From Streptomyces echinoruber (GTDB lineage: Bacteria; Actinomycetota; Actinomycetes; Streptomycetales; Streptomycetaceae), in the NCBI RefSeq assembly GCF_014651135.1, contig NZ_BMWH01000005.1:124001-188000 (forward strand): a DNA stretch of 64,000 nucleotides. The letters are read 5' to 3'. This document shows positions 43,010 through 53,409 of the stretch, piece by piece. The first letter of the stretch is position 1, and each line of letters opens with the position of its first letter. Both the position numbers and the translations under genes were made by a program. Below the pieces are notes generated by a model. It was not told where the DNA came from and searched no databases. It worked only from the letters and a program-made list of their open reading frames with translations.

Positions 43010-43786
43010 ATGGCGGAACTGAACGGACGACCCGTTGACCCCGATGCCCTGCTGACTCTGGCGCTGACGAACTACGGTCACTTCACCTCGATGCGCGTCG
43101 ACGACCAGCGTGTACGCGGCCTGAGTCTCCACCTTGAGCGCCTGGTCAGAGACTGCAAGACCGTGCTGGGCGCCGAGTTGGACCCGGAGAAGGTGCGCGG
43201 CTACGTCCGTCACGTCGCCGGCGAGCTGACCGGGTCGTTCGTCGTCCGCATCACCGTGTTCGACCCGGCCGTGGAAATGGGGCGCCCCGACAAGGCGACC
43301 AACCCGAACGTGCTGGTGACCGTCCGGCCGGCGGCCGCCCTGCCACTGCCTCCACTGCGCGTGAAGTCGGTCCGCTACGAGCGGGACGTGCCCATGGTCA
43401 AGCACGCCGGCCTCTTCGGAGCCCTTCACGCGCGGCGCACCGCGCTCCTCGACGGCTTCGACGACGCCCTCTTCGTCGGGGCTGACGACCGCATCTCGGA
43501 GGGCGGCACGTGGAATGTCGCCTTCATCGGCGAAGACGGCGTCGTGTGGCCGAAGGCCGAGGTACTGCCCGGCGTCACCATGGCACTGCTCCAGCAGATC
43601 GGGCAGCACCACACCGCGCCCGTCACCCTCGCCGACGCGCAGGGCATGCAGGCCGCCTTCGCGACCAACACGACGATCGGCGTCCGCGCGATCTCCGCGA
43701 TCGACGACGTGCCGATGACCACGGAGCACCCGGTGCTGACCCAACTGCGGGACGCCTACCTCGCCATCCCGGGCGAACGACTGTAG
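43010..43786 (+). CDS. Class IV PLP-dependent aminotransferase
   Basis: 258 residues. NYGHFTSMRVDDQRVRGLSL opens the fold as in branched-chain aminotransferases and aminodeoxychorismate lyases; the PLP Lys is in ERDVPMVKHAGLFGALHARR; DDALFVGADDRISEGGTWNV carries the conserved Glu and Asn; ATNTTIGVRAIS ends the PLP phosphate loop. Shorter than BCATs (about 300 or more residues) and closer in size to aminodeoxychorismate lyase-like proteins. It is followed 11 bp later by the HTH-FGE gene. Confidence 0.87.
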   Translation: MAELNGRPVDPDALLTLALTNYGHFTSMRVDDQRVRGLSLHLERLVRDCKTVLGAELDPEKVRGYVRHVAGELTGSFVVRITVFDPAVEMGRPDKATNPNVLVTVRPAAALPLPPLRVKSVRYERDVPMVKHAGLFGALHARRTALLDGFDDALFVGADDRISEGGTWNVAFIGEDGVVWPKAEVLPGVTMALLQQIGQHHTAPVTLADAQGMQAAFATNTTIGVRAISAIDDVPMTTEHPVLTQLRDAYLAIPGERL

Positions 43787-43797
43787 GAAAGCAAACC

Positions 43798-44712
43798 GTG
43801 ACGGGGGTTGCGCGGTGGACGGGACGAGAGGTCAAGGCCTTTCGTCTCGCCACGCGGATGAACGGCCGGGACTTCGCCGCAGAGGTCGGCGTCAGTCACC
43901 GGATGCTGGTCAAGTGGGAGAAGCGCGGAGAGACGATCACCCCACGCGCCATGTACCAGAGCGCGCTGGACACGATGCTCGCCGTCGCCGGACCCGCGGT
44001 GCAGGAGCGTTTCGCGACTCTGATCACCGAGCAAGCGGCAGCCGCTCACGACCCGCGCGCCGAGCAGCTTCTACGCCGGGAAGCGCAGTACGTCAAGAGC
44101 CCCGTCGGCGGGAAGCTGATGGTGCCCGTGGAGGAGGGCATCTACTGAGCCGGCCCGGACAACAAACCCGTCTGGCTTGAGACTTTCCTGATCGACGTGT
44201 ACCCGACGACGAACGCGGACTACGCCGGATTCGTGCGGGCGACGGGTCACCGGGCTCCCCAGCACTGGCCGGACGGCCGATGCCCCGACAGCATCCTCGA
44301 CCACCCTGTGGTGTGGGTGACCTGGCACGACGCGGCCGCCTACGCCGATTGGGCCGGGAAGACGCTGCCGACGAGCCGGCAGTGGGAGAAGGCAGCACGC
44401 GGACCCAAGGGCCGCACCTCCCCATGGGGCGATGCGCCGACGGCTGCCAAGTGCAACGTCCTGGATTCCGACATAGGGCACACCACCCCCGTCACGCGCT
44501 ACCAGTCAGGGGTGAGCCCCTACGGGGTGTACGACATGTGCGGGAACACCTGGGAGTGGTGCGCCACGGAATCCGCGCCCGGCCGCTATGAACTCAAGGG
44601 CAGCGCCTTCACCAGCCCGTTCACGCGGGCCGCGCCATCGCTCCGGAACGACGCCAACGCGACCATGTCGGACAACGACACCGGGTTCCGCTGCGTCAGC
44701 GTGGGCTTGTAA
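43798..44712 (+). pseudogene. HTH plus formylglycine-generating-enzyme-like (SUMF1) gene split by an in-frame TGA
   Basis: Residues 1-116 from GTG 43798 are an XRE-like HTH (MNGRDFAAEVGVSHRMLVKW) and linker ending LMVPVEEGIY, then TGA at 44146-44148. Reading on in the same frame gives AGPDNKPVWLETFLIDVYPT, TNADYAGF... and an uninterrupted SUMF1-type domain (HPVVWVTWHDAAAYADWAGK, DMCGNTWEWCATES, NDTGFRCVSVGL) to 44712. Continuity of frame and of homology across the stop shows that one 305-codon gene has been interrupted. An ATG-less restart near 44197 (GTG) could still give the C-terminal part. The family includes sulfatase-activating and iron-dependent sulfoxide-type enzymes. Confidence 0.85.
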
Positions 44713-44734
44713 AGCGGCTACTTGGTCGGGTGCG

Positions 44735-44908
44735 CGTCGAGCCGGTCGGCCAAGGCGTGCGTGGAGCCGAGGACGTCGAGCCGGTCGGCCAAGGCGTGCG
44801 TGGAGCCGAGGACGTCGAGCCGGTCGGCCAAGGCGTGCGTGGAGCCGAGGACGTCGAGCCGGTCGGCCAAGGCGTGCGTGGAGCCGAGGACGTCGAGCCG
44901 GTTGCTGC
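44735..44908. repeat. 39-bp minisatellite, four exact copies plus a partial one
   Basis: The unit cgtcgagccggtcggccaag (first 20 of 39 bases) starts at 44735, 44774, 44813, 44852 and, truncated, 44891. Copies are essentially identical, so the array is young. It lies in a 526-bp gene-free region (44713-45238). The open frames over it on either strand are periodic translations of the repeat, not supported genes. Confidence 0.93.
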
Positions 44909-45238
44909 CGAAGGCCGTGGTGCCTGCCCGGGTCCTGCCCGACCGCTGCGCCTCTCTCCGTCCCGGAGATCAGCGCGTACGCGCCGCTTTGGAACTCCGG
45001 GTTCACCCTCGTGCCGGTGTTCATCGGCGTTTTTGGTGTTTGTCGGCGTTCGTCGCCTTCCGCGGCGTGCGGGCGGGCGCGACGACCGCCCGCACGCGCT
45101 CCCAGCACGTCCCGGGCTCTTGCGGCTCGCGGCCGGTCGTGGATCGTGCGGCGTGTGGGGTCCGGCTCCGGCGATCGGCGGCCGCGCCGGTTGTTCTCCC
45201 GGAGAAGCACACCCGCCGTCAGGACCCCGCGCCTGCTC

Positions 45239-46972
45239 TCACCCCTTGCCCAGCACCGCCCCCACCACCTGACGCAGCACGCCCTCCGGCTCCGGCACCG
45301 CGCCCGCCGAGCGCCACGCCACGAAGCCGTCGGGGCGGACGAGGACCGCGCCGGAGGGGGTCGTGCCGTGGCGGGCCGCCCAGTCGGCGCCGGAGGCGCC
45401 GCCGACGTTGGCGGCGTTCCCGATGTCCCCGGCGTTCCCGGTGTTCCCGGTGTCCCCGGTGTCCCCGGAGTCCTCGGGATCTTCGGGAAACAGGTCGGCC
45501 TCGGGGCCGTGGCCGATGCGGTACGCGGTCAGGGGGACCGGGGTGTCCTCGGCGAGGCGGGTGGCGGCGGCGTGCCAGCCGCCGGGGTCGCCGGCGCCGG
45601 TGAGCAGGACGAGGGTGCGTTCGTACAGGTCGAGGGTGGAGAGGCGTGCGTCGCGGCGGCGCACCCAGAGGTGGGGGGCGCGGCTGCCGGGCTCGCCGGT
45701 GAGGGAGAGCCGCTCGGGGACGACCGGGCCGGCGGGGTCGGCGCCGACGACCGCGCCGCGGGGGTAGCGGTAGCCGAGGGCGACGTTGAGGATGCCGCCG
45801 GGGCGGCCGCCGCCCCCTGCGCCCGCCTCGGGGCCCGGGGCGTAGCCGGGGTGGCTGTGCTCCGCGGAGCGGGCGGCGGCGCGGGCGCTGGTGGCCTCGG
45901 CGACCGGGCGGCGCTCGGTGTCGTAGGTGTCCAGCAGTTTCTCGTCCGCCCAGCCGCCGAGGACCGCGGCGAGTTTCCAGGCGAGGTTGTGGGCGTCCTG
46001 GATGCCGGTGTTGGAGCCGAACGCGCCGGTGGGCGACATCTCGTGGGCGGAGTCGCCGGCCAGCAGGACCCGGCCGGCGCGGTAGCGCTCGGCGACGCGC
46101 TGGGCGGCGTGCCAGGGGGCCCGGCCCGTGATCTCCACGTCCAGGGTGTCGTCGCCGACCGCCCGGCGGATGTGGGCCGCGCAGCGCTCGTCGGTGAAGT
46201 CCTCCAGCGTCTCGCCCCGGTCGGGGAACCAGGGGGCGTGGAAGACCCAGTGCTCGCGGTTGTCGACGGGCAGCAGGGCGCCGTCGGCGCCGGGGCGGGT
46301 GAGGTAGCAGACGATGAAGCGGCGCTCGCCGACCACGTCGGCCAGGCGGCGGGAGCGGAAGGTGACGCTGATGTTGTGGAACAGGTCGCCGGGGCCGTTC
46401 TGCCCGATGCCGAGTCGTTCGCGCACGGGGCTGCGGGGGCCGTCGCAGGCGACGAGGTAGTCCGCCCGGATGGTGGTGTGGTCGCCCGTACGGCGGCTCT
46501 TGACGAGGGCGGTGACCCCGTCGGCGTCCTGCTCGAACGACATCAGCTCAGTGGAGAACCTGAGGTCGCCGCCGAGTTCCACGGCGTGGTCGAGCAGCAC
46601 CGGCTCCAGGTCGTTCTGGCTGCACAGGCACCAGGTGGTGGGGGAGAAGCGGGCCAGTCCGCCGCCCGGGTCGATCTCCCGGAACAGCCACTCGCCGGCG
46701 TCGCCGACCAGGGTCGGGGTCTGCAGGATGCCGTGGTTATCGGCGAGGGTGGCGGCGGCCCGGCGGATGCCCGGCTCGGTGCCCGCCACCCGGAACAGCT
46801 CCATGGTGCGGACGTTGTTGCCACGCCCGCGCGGGTGGATCGAGGTCCCGGCGTGGCGTTCCACCAGGGTGTGCCGCACTCCCAGCCGGCCCAGGAACAC
46901 CGAGGTCGACAGGCCGACCAGGGAACCGCCGACGATGAGGACCGGGACCTTGTGATCGGCTTCTTCGTGCAT
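45239..46972 (-). CDS. FAD-dependent aromatic hydroxylase of the spore-pigment cluster (WhiE ORFVIII type)
   Basis: 577 residues; ATG 46972 with GGAGG upstream. KVPVLIVGGSLVGLSTSVFL is the FAD-binding GxGxxG-like motif; VACDGPRSPVRERLG (DG motif) and RVLLAGDSAHEMSPTGAFGS (GD motif) follow. PheA/TetX-type flavin monooxygenase that hydroxylates the polyketide. Divergent from the pigment operon as in whiE. A Gly/Asn/Thr/Asp stutter (SGDTGDTGNTGNAGDIGNAA, about 45400-45480) sits in the thioredoxin-like C-terminal region. 46973-47202 is the divergent promoter region and contains repeated ccgtgcgtcccg. Confidence 0.9.
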   Translation of the reverse strand: MHEEADHKVPVLIVGGSLVGLSTSVFLGRLGVRHTLVERHAGTSIHPRGRGNNVRTMELFRVAGTEPGIRRAAATLADNHGILQTPTLVGDAGEWLFREIDPGGGLARFSPTTWCLCSQNDLEPVLLDHAVELGGDLRFSTELMSFEQDADGVTALVKSRRTGDHTTIRADYLVACDGPRSPVRERLGIGQNGPGDLFHNISVTFRSRRLADVVGERRFIVCYLTRPGADGALLPVDNREHWVFHAPWFPDRGETLEDFTDERCAAHIRRAVGDDTLDVEITGRAPWHAAQRVAERYRAGRVLLAGDSAHEMSPTGAFGSNTGIQDAHNLAWKLAAVLGGWADEKLLDTYDTERRPVAEATSARAAARSAEHSHPGYAPGPEAGAGGGGRPGGILNVALGYRYPRGAVVGADPAGPVVPERLSLTGEPGSRAPHLWVRRRDARLSTLDLYERTLVLLTGAGDPGGWHAAATRLAEDTPVPLTAYRIGHGPEADLFPEDPEDSGDTGDTGNTGNAGDIGNAANVGGASGADWAARHGTTPSGAVLVRPDGFVAWRSAGAVPEPEGVLRQVVGAVLGKG

Positions 46973-47202
46973 CACTCGCCTCCAGCGCGTTGGGTCCGTG
47001 ACATGCATGCCACGCCAGGCGCGCCGCCGATCGGGCTTCACCCGCTTAACCCGCCTGGTTCGCGGTGGCGCGCGGCTCGGCTCACGATCGTGGTCACGCG
47101 ACCGGTGCCGTGCGTCCCGGCCGACGCCGTGCGTCCCGTGCGGGGCACCGCGTCCCGTGCCGCGGCGACCGGTCCCCCGTACCCGAGGAAGAGGTGTGCC
47201 GA

Positions 47203-48372
47203 ATGACGGTGTCCCCTGCCAGGCCGACGGCCCCGGCGGTGTCCCCTGCCGGGCAGGCGGCTCCGTACGGTGTCTCCACCACCGCGTTCGACGGGTCCCG
47301 CGTGCGGGTCCTGCTGATGGTGGACATCCACGACGGAGCCCAGCAGGAGTTCCTGGCGGCCTACGAGCACATGTGCCAGCGGGTCGCCTCCGTACCGGGG
47401 CACCTCGGCGACCAGCTCTGCCAGTCCCTGGAGAACCCCACCCAATGGCTGATCACCAGCGAGTGGGAGAGTGCCCCGCCCTTCCTCGCCTGGGTCAACA
47501 GCGAGGAGCACCTGGACACGGTGCAGCCGTTCCAGAGCTGCGTGCGCGACACCCGGTCGCTGCGCTACACGGTGCTGCGGGAGACCGCCGGCGCGGCGCC
47601 GCCCGCGCCGGGGCTCGGCGGGCTGCAGAGCGCTCCCCGGCCGGGTGACAACGTCGTCCGGCACGCGCTGACCTTCACCGTGAAGCCCGGCAGCGAGGCC
47701 AAGGTCGCCGAGATCCTCTCCGGCTACGAGTCCCCCGAGCCGCGCGTGGACGACACCACGCGGCTGCTGCGCACCTCGCTGTTCCTGCACGGCAACCGGG
47801 TGGTGCGCGCGGTGGAGGTGCGCGGCGACCTGCAGGCCGCGCTGCGGCACGTCGCCCGGCAGCCGCAGGTGCGGGCCGTGGAGCAGGCCGTCGACCCCTA
47901 CCTGGAGCAGGAGCGGGACCTGACCGACCCGCTCTCCGCGCGGCAGTTCTTCACCCGGGCGGCGATGCCGGCCGTGCACCACGTGACGTCCGGCCGCGAG
48001 ACGGACCCGCAGGTGCGGCGGTGCGCGCTGTTCTGCCCGGCCCGGCCGGGCGCCGGGGAGGCGCTGGCCCGGCTGCTGGCCGCGCAGGACGCGGCGGCCG
48101 TGCCCGGTGGGGACGGTCCGGTGGCGGCGTGCACCGTCTTCCACCGCGAGGACCTCGTCGTACGGCTCGTCGACGTGGCCGGTGAGCCGGAGGACGCGCC
48201 CGGCGCCGTGCTGGGCCTGTCCGACGCCGCCGCCCGCGCCGAGGCCGAACGGCTGCTGGACGCGGCGGCACTCGGCGTCGACGGGTCCCTGACGGACGAG
48301 CGCACGCTGCCGCGGCTGCTCGCGCAAGCCCGGATGCGGCCGCTGACGGACCGGCGGTCGCCGGCCTCCTGA
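47203..48372 (+). CDS. Spore-pigment cluster protein, WhiE ORFI-like (SchA/CurD family)
   Basis: 389 residues; ATG 47203 with AGGAAGAGG upstream. Residues 30-125 form an ABM-like ferredoxin fold ([40 protein letters not shown]); residues 145-250 match the SchA/CurD domain ([40 protein letters not shown]). A third half-domain follows. Always first in whiE-like operons; biochemical role unresolved. Confidence 0.87.
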   Translation: MTVSPARPTAPAVSPAGQAAPYGVSTTAFDGSRVRVLLMVDIHDGAQQEFLAAYEHMCQRVASVPGHLGDQLCQSLENPTQWLITSEWESAPPFLAWVNSEEHLDTVQPFQSCVRDTRSLRYTVLRETAGAAPPAPGLGGLQSAPRPGDNVVRHALTFTVKPGSEAKVAEILSGYESPEPRVDDTTRLLRTSLFLHGNRVVRAVEVRGDLQAALRHVARQPQVRAVEQAVDPYLEQERDLTDPLSARQFFTRAAMPAVHHVTSGRETDPQVRRCALFCPARPGAGEALARLLAAQDAAAVPGGDGPVAACTVFHREDLVVRLVDVAGEPEDAPGAVLGLSDAAARAEAERLLDAAALGVDGSLTDERTLPRLLAQARMRPLTDRRSPAS

Positions 48373-48677
48373 CCGGCGGAACCCACGGAAACGGCAGCGC
48401 CCACGGAAACGGCGGAACCCACGGAAACGGCGGAACCGACAGAAACGGCAGGACCGACGGAAACGGCAGGACCAACGGGATCAACGGAACCCGCGGCACC
48501 GGCGGAACCCGCGGCACCGGCAGCACCCGCGCCGTCGAAAGAAACCGGCACAACCCGCGGTCCTCGGTCCCCGGTCCCCGGTCCTCGGTCCTCGGTCCCC
48601 GGCCCGCGGTCCCGGGACCGCTCCCGGCCCGCCTCCCCCACCGGCCACCCCTACCGACCCCTTTCGGAGTGACCCAC
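48373..48677. repeat. 305-bp tandem-repeat spacer inside the spore-pigment operon
   Basis: About eight 18-bp units of cggcggaacccacggaaa (48380-48530) followed by six cggtcctcggtcccc-like units (48560-48605). No open reading frame of note. It separates ORFI from the cupin gene, which are close together in most whiE operons by family knowledge. Confidence 0.8.
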
Positions 48678-49106
48678 ATGAACGAACAGCACGCAGGCAT
48701 CGTCGACTTCCGCGCCGTCGCGCCCAACCGCCGGCGCGGGGGCGACGTACGCGCCGTCCTCACCCCCACCACCGTGGGCTCGACCAGCGGCTTCATGGGC
48801 ATGGCGGTGGTGCGGCCCGGCGAGCGCATCGGCGAGCACTACCACCCCTACTCCGAGGAGTTCGTGTACATCGTCGCGGGCGACCTCGAGGTCGACCTGG
48901 ACGGCGAGCCGCACCCCCTGCGCGTGGACCAGGGGCTGTTCATCCCGAAGAACGTGCGCCACCGCTTCCGCAACGTCGGCGACACCGAGGCCCGTCTCGT
49001 CTTCCACCTCGGCCCGCTCGCGCCGCGCCCCGAGCTCGGGCACGTGGACACCGAGGAGACGCCGCAGGAGACGCCACAGGACGCGTCCGCCGAGGTGGTG
49101 TCATGA
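48678..49106 (+). CDS. Cupin-fold polyketide synthesis protein (WhiE ORFII type)
   Basis: 142 residues. Single cupin: [20 protein letters not shown] (metal-binding His/His/Glu) and [17 protein letters not shown] (second His). Part of the aromatic-PKS set; may assist cyclisation. ATG 48678 preferred over a GTG 9 bp upstream. Stop overlaps the ketosynthase start (ATGA). C-terminus has a [11 protein letters not shown] repeat. Confidence 0.9.
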   Translation: MNEQHAGIVDFRAVAPNRRRGGDVRAVLTPTTVGSTSGFMGMAVVRPGERIGEHYHPYSEEFVYIVAGDLEVDLDGEPHPLRVDQGLFIPKNVRHRFRNVGDTEARLVFHLGPLAPRPELGHVDTEETPQETPQDASAEVVS

Positions 49107-50377
49107 CCCGGCGGGTCGCCGTCACCGGCATAGGCGTCGTCGCCCCGGGCGGCATAGGCGTGCCCGGCTTCTGGGACCTGCTCGCGCACGGGCGGACCGC
49201 CACGCGCCGCATCACCCTGTTCGACCCGGAGGGGCTGCGGTCGCAGATCGCCGCCGAGTGCGACTTCGACCCGGCCGCGCACGGCCTGGACGCGGAGACG
49301 GTCCGACGCTGCGACCGGTACGTGCAGTTCGCGCTGGTCGCCGCCCGCGAGGCGGTGGCCGACGCGGGACTGGACATGGCGCGCGAGGACCCCTGGCGGG
49401 CCGGTGTCACGCTGGGCACCGCGGTGGGCGGCACCACCCGCCTGGAGCACGACTACGTCCTGGTCAGCGAGCGCGGCGCGCGCTGGGACGTGGACGAGCG
49501 GCGGGCCGGGCCGCACCTGGAGCGCGCCTTCTCCCCCAGCGCGCTGGCCTCCACCGTCGCCGAGGAGTTCGGGACGCACGGCCCCGCGCAGACCGTCTCC
49601 ACCGGCTGCACCTCCGGCCTGGACGCGGTGGGCCACGCCTACCACGCCATCGCCGAGGGCCGCATCGACGTGTGCGTCGCGGGCGCCTCCGACTCGCCGA
49701 TCTCGCCGATCACCATGGCGTGCTTCGACGCGATCAAGGCGACCTCGCCGAACAACGCCGACCCGGCGCACGCCTCCCGCCCCTTCGACGCCCACCGCGA
49801 CGGGTTCGTGATGGGCGAGGGCGCCGCCGTCCTGGTCCTGGAGGAGCTGGAGCACGCCCGCTCCCGCGGCGCGCGGGTGTACGCCGAGGTCGCCGGCTAC
49901 GCCACCTTCGGCAACGCCTACCACATGACCGGGCTGACCCGGGAGGGCCTGGAGATGGCGCGGGCCATCGAGACCGCGCTGGACCGGGCCCGGCTGGACC
50001 CGACGGCGATCGACTACGTCAACGCGCACGGCTCGGGCACCCAGCAGAACGACCGGCACGAGACCGCGGCGGTCAAGCGGGCGCTGGGCGAGCACGCCTA
50101 CGCCACGCCGATGAGCTCGATCAAGTCGATGGTGGGCCACTCGCTCGGCGCGATCGGCTCGATCGAGGTCGCCGCGTGCGTGCTGGCCCTCACCCACCAG
50201 GTGGTGCCGCCGACGGCCAACTACGAGACGCCCGACCCGGAGTGCGACCTGGACTACGTGCCGCGCGAGGCCCGCGAGCGGCGGCTGCGCGGGGTGCTGT
50301 CGGTGGGCAGCGGCTTCGGCGGGTTCCAGTCGGCGGTCGTACTGACCGGCCCCGGGGCGGAAAGGGAGCGGCGATGA
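49103..50377 (+). CDS. Spore-pigment ketosynthase KS-alpha (WhiE ORFIII type)
   Basis: 424 residues. Catalytic Cys169 in [15 protein letters not shown], then [15 protein letters not shown] and [16 protein letters not shown] with the two His/Lys residues of the condensing enzyme. Translationally coupled both to the cupin (ATGA) and to the CLF (ATGA). Unlike the KS-alpha at 2566-3897 it has no N-terminal repeat extension. Confidence 0.95.
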   Translation: MTRRVAVTGIGVVAPGGIGVPGFWDLLAHGRTATRRITLFDPEGLRSQIAAECDFDPAAHGLDAETVRRCDRYVQFALVAAREAVADAGLDMAREDPWRAGVTLGTAVGGTTRLEHDYVLVSERGARWDVDERRAGPHLERAFSPSALASTVAEEFGTHGPAQTVSTGCTSGLDAVGHAYHAIAEGRIDVCVAGASDSPISPITMACFDAIKATSPNNADPAHASRPFDAHRDGFVMGEGAAVLVLEELEHARSRGARVYAEVAGYATFGNAYHMTGLTREGLEMARAIETALDRARLDPTAIDYVNAHGSGTQQNDRHETAAVKRALGEHAYATPMSSIKSMVGHSLGAIGSIEVAACVLALTHQVVPPTANYETPDPECDLDYVPREARERRLRGVLSVGSGFGGFQSAVVLTGPGAERERR

Positions 50378-51627
50378 GCGGACGAGAACCCCGGCGGGCG
50401 GTGGTCACCGGCCTCGGTGCCATCACCCCGCACGGCCTGGGGGTGGAGGCCCTGTGGAAGACCACCGCGGACGGCGGCAGCAGCCTCGCCCCGCTGCAGC
50501 GGGAGGGCTGCACCGGCTACCCCCTGCGGGTGGCCGGGCAGGTGCGCGGCTTCGAACCGGCGGCCCTGGTCGAGGAGACCTTCCTGGTGCAGACCGACCG
50601 GTTCACGCACTTCGGGCTGGCCGCCGCCCGGATGGCCCTGGAGGACGCCCGGCTGGCGGAGGCCGACCTCGACTCGCCGTACGGCGTGGGCGTGGTCACC
50701 GCGGCCGGCTCCGGCGGCGGCGAGTTCGGGCAGCGGGAGCTGCAGAAGCTGTGGGGGCAGGGGCCCCGGCACGTGGGGCCGTACCAGTCGATCGCCTGGT
50801 TCTACGCGGCCAGCACCGGCCAGATCTCCATCCGGCACGGCTTCAAGGGGCCGTGCGGGGTGGTCGCCGGGGACGAGGCCGGCGGCCTGGACGCCCTCGG
50901 GCACGCCGCGCAGGCCGTGCGGCGCGGCACCGACACGATCGTGGCCGGCGCGGCCGAGGCCCCGCTCGCGCCGTACTCCATCGTCTGCCAGCTCGGTTAT
51001 CCCGAGCTCAGCCGCGCCGCCGAACCGGAGCGCGCCTACCGGCCCTTCACCGCCGACGCCTGCGGGTTCGCGCCCGCCGAGGGCGGGGGCGTGCTGGTGC
51101 TGGAGGAGGCGCGGGCGGCGCGGGAGCGCGGCGCGGAGGTGCGGGCGACGGTGGCCGGGCACGGGGCGACGTTCACCGGCGCCTCCCGCTGGGCGGAGTC
51201 CCGGCAGGGGCTGGCGCGGGCGATCGAGGCCGCGCTGGCCGAGGCCGGCTGCCGCCCGCAGGACGTCGACGTCGTCTTCGCCGACGCCCTCGGCGTGCCG
51301 GACGCGGACCGCGCGGAGGCGCTGGCCCTCGCCGACGCGCTCGGCGCGCACGCCCGGCGGGTGCCCGTCACCGCGCCCAAGACGGGCCTCGGACGCGCCT
51401 ACTGCGCGGCGCCGGTGGTGGACGCGGTGACCGCCGTGCTCGCCCTGGAGCACGGCCTGGTCCCGCCCACGCCCCACGTGACCGACTGCTGCCACGACCT
51501 GGACCTGGTCACCGGCCGCGCCCGCCCGGCGGACGTGCGCACGGCCCTGGTCCTCAGCCGGGGGCTGCTGGGCTTCAACTCGGCGCTGGTGCTGCGCCGG
51601 GGCGACGCCACTGGCCCCGAGCGGTGA
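50374..51627 (+). CDS. Spore-pigment chain length factor (WhiE ORFIV type)
   Basis: 417 residues, ATG overlapping the KS-alpha stop. Sequence runs parallel to the CLF at 1352-2569, but the residue in place of the catalytic Cys is Glu168 ([11 protein letters not shown]) rather than Gln. Sets chain length together with KS-alpha. Everything else about the fold is intact. Confidence 0.93.
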   Translation: MSGREPRRAVVTGLGAITPHGLGVEALWKTTADGGSSLAPLQREGCTGYPLRVAGQVRGFEPAALVEETFLVQTDRFTHFGLAAARMALEDARLAEADLDSPYGVGVVTAAGSGGGEFGQRELQKLWGQGPRHVGPYQSIAWFYAASTGQISIRHGFKGPCGVVAGDEAGGLDALGHAAQAVRRGTDTIVAGAAEAPLAPYSIVCQLGYPELSRAAEPERAYRPFTADACGFAPAEGGGVLVLEEARAARERGAEVRATVAGHGATFTGASRWAESRQGLARAIEAALAEAGCRPQDVDVVFADALGVPDADRAEALALADALGAHARRVPVTAPKTGLGRAYCAAPVVDAVTAVLALEHGLVPPTPHVTDCCHDLDLVTGRARPADVRTALVLSRGLLGFNSALVLRRGDATGPER

Positions 51628-51765
51628 CCGGGCACCGCACGAGACCCCGACACCACCCCGGCACCGCCCCGGCCCCGTCCGACATCACCCCGACACCACC
51701 CCGACACCACCCCGGCACCACCCCGGTCCCATCCGACCCGGGACGCGAGTGAAGGAGCGCACCCC
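51628..51765. repeat. Short repeat spacer before the pigment ACP gene
   Basis: Seven or so copies of ccccgacacc / ccccggcacc (51650-51725), then GAAGGAG, the ribosome binding site of the ACP gene. No gene. Confidence 0.65.
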
Positions 51766-52525
<760 letters not shown>

Positions 52526-52743
52526 CCCCGGCCGGGGCCCACCGGGCCCCATCGAGCCCCACCAGGCTCCACAGGGCCCACCAGGCTCCACAGGGCCCAT
52601 CAGGCTCCGCCGGGCCCACAAGCCCCACCGGGCTCCGGTGGACCTCACCGAACCGACCGAATCAAACCGAACTGAACCGAATCAAATCGAAACAAACCGA
52701 ACCAAACCGGATAAGAACGAACCCGATCGAAGGGGCCCGCCCC
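52526..52743. repeat. Repeat spacer between the two cyclase genes
   Basis: Five ccaccaggctccacagggcc-like units (52540-52635), then an unusual AT-richer run of aaccgaa / aatcgaa units (52645-52720). No gene. The AGGGG before the ATG at 52744 serves as ribosome binding site. Confidence 0.7.
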
Positions 52744-53076
52744 ATGCACCACACCCTCATCGTCGCCCGGATGAAGCCCGGCGCGGCCGACGACATCGCC
52801 CGGGTGTTCGCCGAGTCCGACCGGGGCGAGCTGCCCCACCTCATCGGGGTCAGCGGGCGCAGCCTGTTCCAGTTCGGCGACGTCTACCTGCACCTCATCG
52901 AGAGCGAGCAGGACCCCGCCCCGGCCATCGCCCGCATGGCCGACCACCCCGAGTTCCGCACGATCAGCGAGCGCCTCACGCCGTACGTCTCCGCGTACGA
53001 CCCGGAGACCTGGCGCAGCCCCAAGGACGCCATGGCGCACCTCTTCTACCGCTGGGAGCGGAACGCGACGCGGTGA
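52744..53076 (+). CDS. TcmI-family polyketide cyclase (WhiE ORFVII type)
   Basis: 110 residues. HTLIVARMKPGAADDIARVF, VSGRSLFQFGDVYLHLIESE and HPEFRTISERLTPYVSAYDP give the ferredoxin-like fold of tetracenomycin F2 cyclases. Last gene of the pigment operon. Confidence 0.93.
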   Translation: MHHTLIVARMKPGAADDIARVFAESDRGELPHLIGVSGRSLFQFGDVYLHLIESEQDPAPAIARMADHPEFRTISERLTPYVSAYDPETWRSPKDAMAHLFYRWERNATR

Positions 53077-53190
53077 CGTCCCGCGCACGACCGATCGGAC
53101 GGGCACCGGCGCACCACGCGCCGGGGCCCCGTCCACGAGCACCGGGCACTGGGCACCGGGCACTGTGGGCCCGTCGGCCCGGCACCGCCC

Positions 53191-53334
53191 CTACTCGCGC
53201 TCGGGGTCGGTGTCGTCGACGCGGTAGGTGCGGACCCAGGTCTCGCCGCAGCGGCAGCGGGAGTGCTCGACCAGCTCACCGTCCTCGGAGACGGCCAGAC
53301 CGGCACGGAGACGGACGTGAACGTGCTGACTCAT
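53191..53334 (-). CDS. Small Cys-containing protein of 47 residues
   Basis: ATG at 53334, stop TAG at 53191. Reads MSQHVHVRLRAGLAVSEDGE, then LVEHSRCRCGETWVRTYRVD and an acidic end. C-x-C spacing with a following Trp/Arg is like half a zinc knuckle. No strong ribosome binding site. Function unknown. Confidence 0.5.
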   Translation of the reverse strand: MSQHVHVRLRAGLAVSEDGELVEHSRCRCGETWVRTYRVDDTDPERE

Positions 53335-53409
53335 GGGGCTGTGCTCTCTGTGGGATGCGGTCGAACCTCACTGTCAGCACATTTCGCCGCACATCGGCAA
53401 TGACGCGTG

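Noticed and set aside
44146..44148. TGA as a selenocysteine codon in the HTH-SUMF1 gene
   Set aside because: No SECIS-like hairpin is evident directly after it, the position is not a known catalytic Cys/Sec site, and a nonsense mutation is simpler.
44506..45210. Open frames over the 39-bp minisatellite on both strands
   Set aside because: Periodic translation of the repeat, no ribosome binding site and no homology-like segment outside it.
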